This document shows, piece by piece, positions 14,224 to 20,822 of a stretch of 20,822 nucleotides of DNA. Every line of letters begins with the position of its first letter. Positions within the stretch are counted from its first letter, which is position 1. The stretch is from DASROJ01 sp035646975 (GTDB lineage Bacteria; Acidobacteriota; Polarisedimenticolia; JACPZX01; DASXTC01). A model generated the notes under the pieces. That model ran no database searches. It saw only the letters and a program-made list of their open reading frames with translations, and had not been told where the DNA came from. Both the position numbers and the translations under genes were made by a program. Where the stretch lies: positions 1 through 20,822 of the forward strand of contig DASROJ010000322.1 in the NCBI GenBank assembly GCA_035646975.1, given 5' to 3'.

Positions 14224-15390
14224 ATGCCGGTTCACTTTGAAGCAGTTGATCAATACAGGCTGAAGGAGATCGAGTCGGCCTTCGAGCGTTCGCTCGATCG
14301 GCTGAAGTTCGATCTCTCGGGTCGACGCACCGCGTTCCTGAAACCCAACATCGTCAGGCCGGCGAAGCCCAACAGCGCCATGGTGACCCACCCCAGGGTG
14401 GCCGAGGCGGTCATCAACGTCCTGCGGCGCCGGGGTGTGAGCGACGTCCGGGTCGGCGAAGCCTCGTCGGTGGGCGTGGATGTCGAGGAATCGTTCGACG
14501 TGTCGGGCTACCGCGCGATGGCGCGGCGGCTCGGCGTGCCGCTGCTCAATCTCAACGACGTCGAGCGGCGGGAAGTGCAGTGGATGTTCGGCAGGCTCCG
14601 TCTGCCCGCCGTGGCGCTGGAGTCCGACCTGTACATCAACATGGCGAAGCTCAAGACCCATTTTCACACCACGGTCACCCTGGGCGTGAAGAACCAGAAA
14701 GGCCTGCTTCTGCCGGAGGACAAGCAGTTCGATCACCTGGAGGTGAGGCTGCATCCCGCGCTGGCGGAGTACGCCCGGCTGGCCCGTCCCCACCTGACCG
14801 TGGTGGATGGCATCGTCGGGATGGAGGGGGAGGGCCCCACGCAGGGCACTCCGAAGAATTCCGGCGTGTTCGTCTGCGGAGACGACATCTACGAGACCGA
14901 TTTCGCCTGCTCGCGGTTCATGGGCGTCGACCCGACACAGGTCACCCACCTGGCATACGCCGTGGAGCGCGGGCTGATCAAGCTGCCCGGCGGCGATGCC
15001 GCGGCGCTGCCGGTCACCGGTGAGGCATTCGAGGCGAGGCGCTCGATCTTCAGGCTGCCGAAGAACGAGCCGAAGAAAATCATGAACTTCTACGGTTGGA
15101 AGAACCACCGCGCCTGCGCGGAATGCGAGCACGCGGTGGAGCATGCGTTCGCGCTGGGCATGCGCAATCCGAAGTACTGGTTCACCTTCCTGCCGAAGAT
15201 CGCCTACTTGATGATGTTCGACCGGGTCGACCTGATTCGTGGCAGGGAGGCGAAGATCCCCGAGAAGCATGGACGCCTGCTGCTGGTGGGCGACTGCACG
15301 CAGCGGCTTGCCGAAGAGTACGGGGTCGACTACGCGAAGGGGTGCGTTCCCAGGCCCGAAGAAGTGATACGCCGCATCGTCGAGATGTGA
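14224..15390 (+). CDS. DUF362 domain protein
   Basis: A 388-residue protein. The DUF362 core is recognisable from FLKPNIVRP near the N-terminus, a THP segment, INMAKLKTHFHTTVTLGVKNQKGLL in the middle, and DGIVGMEGEGPTQGTPKNSGV. The family's biochemical role is not established; members often carry ferredoxin-like cysteines. Here there is no ferredoxin domain, but the C-terminal 100 residues contain Cys298 and Cys301 (CAEC), Cys358 (GDC) and Cys374 (KGCVPRPEEV), which could ligate a metal or Fe-S cluster. GAGGAACGG before ATG 14224 is a fair ribosome binding site. It sits between the metallophosphatase (33-bp gap) and the epimerase (13-bp gap), so it is probably one step of the same pathway. 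Confidence 0.85.
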   Translation: MPVHFEAVDQYRLKEIESAFERSLDRLKFDLSGRRTAFLKPNIVRPAKPNSAMVTHPRVAEAVINVLRRRGVSDVRVGEASSVGVDVEESFDVSGYRAMARRLGVPLLNLNDVERREVQWMFGRLRLPAVALESDLYINMAKLKTHFHTTVTLGVKNQKGLLLPEDKQFDHLEVRLHPALAEYARLARPHLTVVDGIVGMEGEGPTQGTPKNSGVFVCGDDIYETDFACSRFMGVDPTQVTHLAYAVERGLIKLPGGDAAALPVTGEAFEARRSIFRLPKNEPKKIMNFYGWKNHRACAECEHAVEHAFALGMRNPKYWFTFLPKIAYLMMFDRVDLIRGREAKIPEKHGRLLLVGDCTQRLAEEYGVDYAKGCVPRPEEVIRRIVEM

Positions 15391-15403
15391 GCCGAACGAC
15401 ACG

Positions 15404-16405
15404 ATGCGGCTTCTGATTACAGGAGGAACGGGATTCATCGGGGCGCACTTCACGCGGCGCCTGCTCGAACAGGGGCACAAGGTGAACCTGGTGGTGCACA
15501 GGACGAAGCCCGTGGCGCCCGAAGGCCCGTCGGTCAAGTACATCGAGTGCGACCTCGAGGACCCGACGTTGTTTCGCAATGCCGGGTTCAAGTGCGATGT
15601 CGCGGTGAACATGGCGGGGCTTCTGAGAAAGCCGGGCATACGGGACGAGTCGTACTGGAAGGTGCATTACGAGTCGACAAAGCACGTGCTCGAAGAGTGC
15701 ATCAAGTTCAAGATCAAGCATTTCCTCCTGGTGAGCACGACGGGGGTGTACGGCGCCACCGGCAGGTCGCCGCGGGGCGAGGACGGGCCGTATGGTCCGG
15801 GCGACATCTACGAAAAGACGAAACTGGAGGCAGAACGATACGCGAAGGAGCAGTGCCCCATCGACAACGTCGCGCTGACCATCGCGCGACCCGCCCTCGT
15901 CTACGGGCCGGGAGACCTGCACCTTCTGCAGCTGTACAAGGGAATCCGGGGCGGATACTTCCGGGTGATCGGGGATGGCTCGAATCTGATCCACCCGATC
16001 TACATCGACGACCTGATCGACGGCCTGATGAAGTGCCTGCCCGACGCGCAGGTGCCCGAGCCGCAGACCGACACGAAGCCGCGGGTGGTGAACCTGGCGG
16101 GAGAGCGGCCGGTGGCGTTCGGCGAATTCTGCGAAGTGATCGCGGCCGCGGTGGGCAGGAAGCTGCCCCACGCGAGGATCCCGAAAGGGGTGGCGGCGGC
16201 GGCCGGTGGATTCTTCGAGGTGATGCACAAGGTGACCCGGCTGAGACCGCCATTGACGCGCGAGACGGTGAAGTTCATGACATCGGACAGGTCGTACGAC
16301 ATCTCGAAGGCGAAACGGATCCTTGGCTGGGCCCCCACCACGGGGATCGAGCAGGGCACGCGGCAGGCCGTGGCCTGGTACCGCGAACAGGGGCTGCTCA
16401 GGTGA
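15404..16405 (+). CDS. NAD-dependent epimerase/dehydratase (extended SDR family)
   Basis: A 333-residue Rossmann-fold enzyme. The dinucleotide motif GGTGFIG is at 7-13, the acidic NAD ribose contact lies downstream, VSTTGVYG carries the catalytic-region Ser/Thr, and YEKTK gives Tyr136 and Lys140. RPALVYGPGD and HPIYIDDLIDG are typical of sugar-nucleotide epimerases, dehydratases and reductases. The C-terminal segment SYDISKAKRILGWAPTT is the usual nucleotide-sugar SDR ending. It probably prepares or modifies a nucleotide sugar for the neighbouring glycosyltransferases. The precise reaction cannot be assigned by sequence reading. Four bases separate its stop from the next start. Confidence 0.9.
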   Translation: MRLLITGGTGFIGAHFTRRLLEQGHKVNLVVHRTKPVAPEGPSVKYIECDLEDPTLFRNAGFKCDVAVNMAGLLRKPGIRDESYWKVHYESTKHVLEECIKFKIKHFLLVSTTGVYGATGRSPRGEDGPYGPGDIYEKTKLEAERYAKEQCPIDNVALTIARPALVYGPGDLHLLQLYKGIRGGYFRVIGDGSNLIHPIYIDDLIDGLMKCLPDAQVPEPQTDTKPRVVNLAGERPVAFGEFCEVIAAAVGRKLPHARIPKGVAAAAGGFFEVMHKVTRLRPPLTRETVKFMTSDRSYDISKAKRILGWAPTTGIEQGTRQAVAWYREQGLLR

Positions 16406-16409
16406 CAGG

Positions 16410-17447
16410 ATGAAGACGCTGCGACGCATCATGGCCGATCAGAAGCTCAAGATGGGGCTGGCTCTGGCCGTCGGAATCGGACTGCTGGCGCTCTGGCTGT
16501 CCGCCGTCGACCTGCGCGCCATTCTTTCCCGTCTGGCGGGCATCGATCTTCGATGGCTGAGTCTTTACGCTCTGCTCTGGCTCTCGGCGGCGTTCCTGCG
16601 CAGCCTGCGGTGGCGGATTATCCTCTCGCGTGTGGCGACGATTCCACCGCTGGAGAGCTTCGCCGCCTTCATGTCGTGCATGTTCATCAACTTTCTGGTG
16701 CCGCTGCGTCTGGGTGAGGCGGTCGCGAGCCTGGCGCTCAAGAGAAACCGGGGGATACCGTTCGCCAAATCGCTGCCGACCCAGGCGATGGACCGGCTCT
16801 TCGATCTCACCCCGATCGTCCCGGCCCTCGTCATGGTGCTCCTGATGGGCGGCAAGGCGTCGGCTCCGCTGATTGGCTTTCTCGTCTTCGTGGCGGTGGT
16901 CTTCTCGATGCTGTCCGGGCTCGTCGTCCTGTCGATGGCGAGAACCGATCTTGCAGTTTCACTCGTGCGCGCCTGCGCGCGTGTTGTGCCCTCGGCGATC
17001 CGCCCCCGCGTGGAGAGCTTCGCGGTTCTCTGCATCCAGGGGCTCGGGGAGCTGAAGCTCGGCGCGGCGACCATTGCCGGGCTCATGGGCATGACTTTCC
17101 TTGCGCTGGCCATCGATGCAGCGTCGGTGCAGGCGGTGTTCATGGGGCTGGGATACGTCGTCGCCCCGGCCACCATGCTGGCGGGATACACTCTTTTCTT
17201 CCTCATGAGCGCCCTGCCTCGTCCTCCGGGACAGGTCGGTAGCCACGAGGTTCTCTTTCTCTTGATCTTCTCCCTGCTCCTGGGAGTGGACAAGAACGTC
17301 GCGAGCGCGGCCGTTCTGGCCGGACATCTGACGTTGGCGTTGCTACTCACGGCAATTGGTTCCCTTTCTCTGTTCGCACTGGGGATCCGCTCGGTTTCGG
17401 TCGTTCGCGACCACCTACCATCAGCCACAACGACGGGAGCCTCTTAA
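16410..17447 (+). CDS. UPF0104/LPG-synthase-type polytopic membrane protein
   Basis: A 345-residue membrane protein with about eight helices, matching the lysylphosphatidylglycerol synthase transmembrane/UPF0104 family (PF03706). Key signatures: NFLVPLRLGE (94-103), an Asp-Arg in TQAMDRLFDL, and PRPPGQVGSHE (270-280), the PxPPGxxGxxE motif. There is no C-terminal lysyl-transferase domain, so it is the stand-alone membrane form, found in many glycolipid and hopanoid clusters and proposed to act in lipid transfer or flipping. The start ATG 16410, 4 bp after the epimerase stop, follows an AGGTGACAGG stretch. It could supply the transport step for the cluster's glycolipid. Confidence 0.87.
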   Translation: MKTLRRIMADQKLKMGLALAVGIGLLALWLSAVDLRAILSRLAGIDLRWLSLYALLWLSAAFLRSLRWRIILSRVATIPPLESFAAFMSCMFINFLVPLRLGEAVASLALKRNRGIPFAKSLPTQAMDRLFDLTPIVPALVMVLLMGGKASAPLIGFLVFVAVVFSMLSGLVVLSMARTDLAVSLVRACARVVPSAIRPRVESFAVLCIQGLGELKLGAATIAGLMGMTFLALAIDAASVQAVFMGLGYVVAPATMLAGYTLFFLMSALPRPPGQVGSHEVLFLLIFSLLLGVDKNVASAAVLAGHLTLALLLTAIGSLSLFALGIRSVSVVRDHLPSATTTGAS

Positions 17448-17454
17448 GGCCCTC

Positions 17455-17461
17455 AAGGAGG
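17455..17461 (+). promoter_or_regulatory. Strong Shine-Dalgarno of the B12-type radical SAM gene
   Basis: AAGGAGG, eight bases before ATG 17470, is a near-perfect ribosome binding site and decides that start over upstream in-frame codons that lie within the preceding gene. Confidence 0.7.
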
Positions 17462-17469
17462 AAGTACAC

Positions 17470-18987
17470 ATGGATCTGTTCAAATCACCGAGGAAGATGA
17501 GGCGAGTTCTCTTCATCTACCCGCCGCTGACCACGCACACCGATTACGCGACCGAGTCGAAGGGGACCCACCCCCCGATCGGCATTTCATATATCGCCGC
17601 CCTGCTGGAACGGGACGGTTACGAAGTGGGCATCGTGGACTGTGTCGTGGAGGACTATTACAACGAAGAGCCGGTCGCGGAAAACATCATCCGCTACGGG
17701 TTGTCGTACGAAGGGATCATGAAGAAGGTGGCGGAGTTCAAGCCCGACATCGTGGGCGTCTCCAACCTGTTCTCATCCTCCGCGGAAGACTCCATCAGGG
17801 TTTGCAGCGCCGTCAAGGCGGTGGATCGCGGCATCCTCACGATGCTGGGCGGCCCGCACCCCTCGGCGATCCCCGAGCATCCGCTCGCCTCGGCCGACGT
17901 CGACTTCGCGATGCTGGGCGAAGGGGAGATCCCGGCGCAGACGCTCCTGAAGGCCCTGACCAAGGGGGACGAGACGATCTGTGAAGGGGTGGCCTTCATC
18001 AAGGATGGCCGGATGGTCCGGTACGAGCGGAAGAACTATGTCGACGACCTGGACAGTCTTCCCTTTCCGGCGCGGCACCTGCTGCCGATGGACAAGTACC
18101 TTGCCATCAGCAGCGCGTACCTCACCACCAAGCGCACGCCGTTCACTCCCATGATCACGTCGCGAGGCTGCCCGGCCAAGTGCACCTTCTGCCCGGTGCA
18201 CGCGGCGTGGGGCAAGCAGTGGCGGGCGAGGTCGCCCGAAAACGTCCTGGCGGAGATCGACGAGCTGTACCACAAGTACGGCATTCGCGAGATCCACTTC
18301 GACGACGACAACATCACGCTCGACAAGCGCCGGGCGATGCAGATATTCCAGATGATGATCGACCGCAAGTACGATCTCATCTGGACGGCGCCCTCTGGCA
18401 TCGCGCTGTGGGCTCTCGACGAAGAGCTGATCGAGAAGATGGCCGAGTCGGGCTGCTACAAGCTGTTCATGGCGATCGAGTCGGGTGACGAGTACGTGCT
18501 CAAGCATGTCATCCGCAAGCCGCTCAAGCTGAAGAACGTCCCGATCCTCGCGAAGAAGATTCGTGAGATGGGCATCGAGATGGAGGCGTTCTTCGTGGTC
18601 GGGATGCCCGGCGAGACCCGGGAGCAGCTCAAGCAGACGTTCCGATTCGCGCGCGAGCTGGACGCCGACAACACGCTGTACTTCTACGCCAACCCGATTC
18701 CCGGCTCGCCGCTCTACGAGGAATCGATGAAGCACCAGTACATCAGCAAGGAGTTCGACTACACCAAGCTGCGGGTCTCCACGGCCAACCTCAACACGCC
18801 CCAGATGTCGGCCACCGACCTGGAGCGGATGGTTGCGCGTGAGAACATCCGCATGCTGGTCAGCTATCCATTCAAGCATCCCGTCAGGGCGGCGACCCGT
18901 TACGGAAGGTACCTCAGGAAGGATCCGAAGCTCGTCTACAAGTCGATCAGCGGGTACGTGAAGAAGAGCATCGGCCTGAACAACTAG
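17470..18987 (+). CDS. Radical SAM enzyme with N-terminal B12-binding-like domain
   Basis: A 505-residue protein. The N-terminal Rossmann-like domain (about 10-200; RRVLFIYPPLT, PPIGISYIAALLERDGYEV, MLGGPHPSAIPE) belongs to the cobalamin-binding group of radical SAM enzymes, but the DxHxxG histidine motif is absent, as in many of that class. The SAM/Fe-S motif is CPAKCTFC (Cys234, Cys238, Cys241). Then follow EIHFDDDN and MAIESGDE, as in the BchE/HpnR/HpnP-like class. These enzymes act in methylation, ring formation or lipid modification on unactivated carbons. AAGGAGG fixes the start. It lies between the membrane transporter-like gene and the first GT87. Product chemistry cannot be deduced. 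Confidence 0.88.
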   Translation: MDLFKSPRKMRRVLFIYPPLTTHTDYATESKGTHPPIGISYIAALLERDGYEVGIVDCVVEDYYNEEPVAENIIRYGLSYEGIMKKVAEFKPDIVGVSNLFSSSAEDSIRVCSAVKAVDRGILTMLGGPHPSAIPEHPLASADVDFAMLGEGEIPAQTLLKALTKGDETICEGVAFIKDGRMVRYERKNYVDDLDSLPFPARHLLPMDKYLAISSAYLTTKRTPFTPMITSRGCPAKCTFCPVHAAWGKQWRARSPENVLAEIDELYHKYGIREIHFDDDNITLDKRRAMQIFQMMIDRKYDLIWTAPSGIALWALDEELIEKMAESGCYKLFMAIESGDEYVLKHVIRKPLKLKNVPILAKKIREMGIEMEAFFVVGMPGETREQLKQTFRFARELDADNTLYFYANPIPGSPLYEESMKHQYISKEFDYTKLRVSTANLNTPQMSATDLERMVARENIRMLVSYPFKHPVRAATRYGRYLRKDPKLVYKSISGYVKKSIGLNN

Positions 18988-19014
18988 ACTCGGGACGGCA
19001 AGGCGATCCACGAG

Positions 19015-20391
19015 GTGCGGGTGTCTTCGTCATCTTCTCCTCGCCGGGGGGCCGGTGGTTTCCGGCTTCCCGGCATGGGGGAGATCCCTCCGATCCATTT
19101 CTATGTCCTTGCGATCCTCCTGATCCACACGGTCGGCAATTTCGGCTACATGGGATTGTGGCGCAACCTGACCGCCGCCGACTTCGACGTGAACGACTTC
19201 AAGGCCTACTACACCTCGGCGACGGCGGTGCGGACGGGGCAGGCGGGGCAGTTTCTCTACTCCGATCCCGCCCGGATGAATCTCGGACTGCTTCCCGACC
19301 AGCCGTGGGTGGAATTCGCCACGTCCCACGGGGTGCCGCACCCAAGCGCCTACATCTATCCGCCATTTCTCGCCGTGGCGCTCGCCCCGCTGACCCTGCT
19401 GCCTTATCACGAAGCGAACCTCCTCTGGTTCGGCCTCAACACCCTTCTTCTCGCCGCATCGATCGTCCTGCTGCTGAGCCTGGGCAGGCAGCTGCTGGGC
19501 CGGCTCGACCCGCTGGCCTGCGCGGCGGTGATCTTCGTCTGCCTGAATTTCTTTCCGACGGTGCGGGCGATGCAGTGCGGCCAGGCCGGATTCGTGCTGC
19601 TCTTCCTCACGGCGGGCGGTCTGATCGCGCTGGTCAGGCGGCGCGACCCCCTGGCGGGGCTCTGCCTCGCCCTTGCCGCCGCGATCAAGCTGACGCCGCT
19701 GCTGCTCATCGTGTGGCTCGCCTGGGCCGGCCGCCGGCGCGCGGCGGCTTGGGGAGCGGCGCTCTTCGCGGGTTTCACCGCCTGCTCGCTGGCCGTGGTG
19801 GGATGGAGCAACGGCCTGCTCTATGTCACCGGTTTTCTGCCGGTTCTGTCCCGGGGCGCGGCGACCTATGCCAACCAGTCGATCAACGGTTTTCTCAACA
19901 GGATGCTCACCGATCAGAGCATGGCGGTCTTCGGGTTTTCCGACGAGCCGGGCTCGGTGTGGCTGCTGACCCGGCTCTTCGCGGGACTGCTGCTGGGTGC
20001 GGCGTTCGCCCTGACACGGCCCGGCTGGCTCGGCCGGCCGACGGCGGACTTACTCGGTGAAGCGGAGCGCAGGACGCAGCTGCTCGCGTCGGGTTATGCT
20101 CTGGTGACGCTTTCGTCGCTGCTCGTGTCGCCCATCTCCTGGGAGCATCACTATGTCCTCGCGCTGGTGCCCTTGTCCGTGATGATATTCCTGGTGGCGG
20201 ATCGCGGCGCGATCGGATCGCTGGCGCTGCTGTCGATCGCCTATGTTGCGATCTCGATCGACGCGTTCGAGCTGGTGAGAAAGGAACTCCCCCGCGGAGC
20301 CCGCCCGGCGATGTCGTACCTGTTGTACGGTGGCCTGTTGCTCTGGGGGCTGATCGCGGCGCAGATGCGGCGCCGGCGGACACCCGCGTGA
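19015..20391 (+). CDS. GT87-type (DUF2029) membrane glycosyltransferase
   Basis: A 458-residue polytopic protein. After one N-terminal helix (about 27-48) comes the catalytic-loop motif NDFKAYYTSA (Asp61-Phe62 and Tyr65-Tyr66), then YIYPPF (113-118) and MQCGQAGF, all characteristic of the polyprenyl-phosphate-mannose-dependent GT87 family. About nine more helices follow. GTG 19015 or GTG 19021 both precede helix 1, and neither has a strong Shine-Dalgarno. The stop overlaps the next gene's start (GTGA 20388-20391), and the next gene is a paralogue. It probably adds a sugar to a lipid-linked or envelope glycan on the outer face of the membrane; donor and acceptor are unknown. Confidence 0.82.
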   Translation: MRVSSSSSPRRGAGGFRLPGMGEIPPIHFYVLAILLIHTVGNFGYMGLWRNLTAADFDVNDFKAYYTSATAVRTGQAGQFLYSDPARMNLGLLPDQPWVEFATSHGVPHPSAYIYPPFLAVALAPLTLLPYHEANLLWFGLNTLLLAASIVLLLSLGRQLLGRLDPLACAAVIFVCLNFFPTVRAMQCGQAGFVLLFLTAGGLIALVRRRDPLAGLCLALAAAIKLTPLLLIVWLAWAGRRRAAAWGAALFAGFTACSLAVVGWSNGLLYVTGFLPVLSRGAATYANQSINGFLNRMLTDQSMAVFGFSDEPGSVWLLTRLFAGLLLGAAFALTRPGWLGRPTADLLGEAERRTQLLASGYALVTLSSLLVSPISWEHHYVLALVPLSVMIFLVADRGAIGSLALLSIAYVAISIDAFELVRKELPRGARPAMSYLLYGGLLLWGLIAAQMRRRRTPA

Positions 20392-20822
20392 AGGCTTTGC
20401 TCGCGAGGCGCCACGGCGGCGAGGCGGCGGCGGGGCTTCTTCTGGCGGTGACGATCCTCGTCTTCGCGCCCACGACCTTCGGCCTCAACGGCCTGCTGGA
20501 AGGCGCGCGCCCCTCGACGAAGAACGATTTCACGTCGTATTACGTCGCGGGTCTTGCCGTCAGACAGGGGATGCCGGAGGCGCTCTACTATCCGCAGCCG
20601 GTCGGCTCCCTTCTGGCGCAGGCCTCCTTGCAGCATCCCTGGATCGATCTCGCGCAACCGGCCGGGATCGACAATCCCAATTACTATCTCTACCCCCCGC
20701 TGTTCGCCCTGCTCTTCGCCCCGCTCACCCTGCTTCCCTACAAGGTCGCCTACCTGTTCTGGGCGGCGCTCTGCGCGGGATTTCTGATCGCTGCGGTCGT
20801 GGCGCTGCTGAGGTCCCTGAGG
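20388..20822 (+). CDS. Second GT87-type membrane glycosyltransferase (3' end outside window)
   Basis: GTG 20388 overlaps the stop of the previous gene in a GTGA junction, and the frame stays open to the window end (145 codons). It has one N-terminal helix (about 15-37), then NDFTSYYVAG (Asp47-Phe48, Tyr51-Tyr52), YYLYPPLFAL and LFAPLTLLPY. These are the same motifs, in the same order, as in the gene before it (YIYPPFLAVALAPLTLLPY), so the two are tandem paralogues. Probably a polyprenyl-phosphate-sugar-dependent transferase. Confidence 0.78.
   Translation, partial: MKALLARRHGGEAAAGLLLAVTILVFAPTTFGLNGLLEGARPSTKNDFTSYYVAGLAVRQGMPEALYYPQPVGSLLAQASLQHPWIDLAQPAGIDNPNYYLYPPLFALLFAPLTLLPYKVAYLFWAALCAGFLIAAVVALLRSLR

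Noticed and set aside
12700..15639. Very long open frame on the minus strand (about 980 codons)
   Set aside because: It is antisense to the metallophosphatase and DUF362 genes, is rich in His, Arg and Pro without a recognisable domain, and is explained by GC-rich codon bias.

Overview
This is a high-GC bacterial window (roughly two thirds G+C by eye) with tightly packed genes, many GTG starts and frequent 4-bp stop/start overlaps. It encodes an NAD+-dependent LigA and a tRNA-Val, so it is chromosomal. I cannot name the phylum from sequence alone. One inserted domain (in the metallophosphatase) resembles a beta-sandwich module I associate with Acidobacteriota and other soil or sediment lineages, which is only a weak hint. 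I saw no mobile element, CRISPR array or rRNA.

Layout. (1) 1-2766 is a short sulfur-transfer operon: the tail of an unidentified gene, a cysteine desulfurase, a TusA-like sulfur carrier and a PP-loop tRNA thiolase. (2) A tRNA-Val(CAC) with its own probable promoter follows at 2775-2903. (3) 2964-7068 holds ligA, a polysaccharide deacetylase-like gene and a GNAT acetyltransferase, joined by 4-bp ATGA/GTGA overlaps. (4) A Wzx/MurJ-like flippase runs on the minus strand (7035-8516), tail to tail with the GNAT gene. It starts 12 bp from a divergent membrane glycosyltransferase of the PMT/ArnT type (8529-10316). (5) A 356-bp gap holds a good sigma70-like promoter and two copies of an 8-bp palindrome. 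(6) From 10673 to the window end is a nine-gene co-directional cluster: GT2 glycosyltransferase, radical SAM/SPASM protein, metallophosphatase with an inserted domain, DUF362 protein, NAD-dependent epimerase, UPF0104/LPG-synthase-type membrane protein, B12-binding-type radical SAM enzyme, and two tandem GT87-type membrane glycosyltransferases (the second cut by the window end).

How they fit together. The first operon reads as a self-contained relay: desulfurase takes sulfur from cysteine, the TusA-like protein carries it as persulfide, and the PP-loop enzyme inserts it into tRNA. The distal cluster looks like an envelope glycolipid or polysaccharide pathway, with nucleotide-sugar chemistry (epimerase), two radical SAM steps, several lipid-linked-sugar-dependent transferases and a membrane transporter-like protein. 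Its product is unknown. The most unusual single item is the metallophosphatase, whose catalytic domain is interrupted by about 200 residues that look like a circularly permuted beta-sandwich domain.
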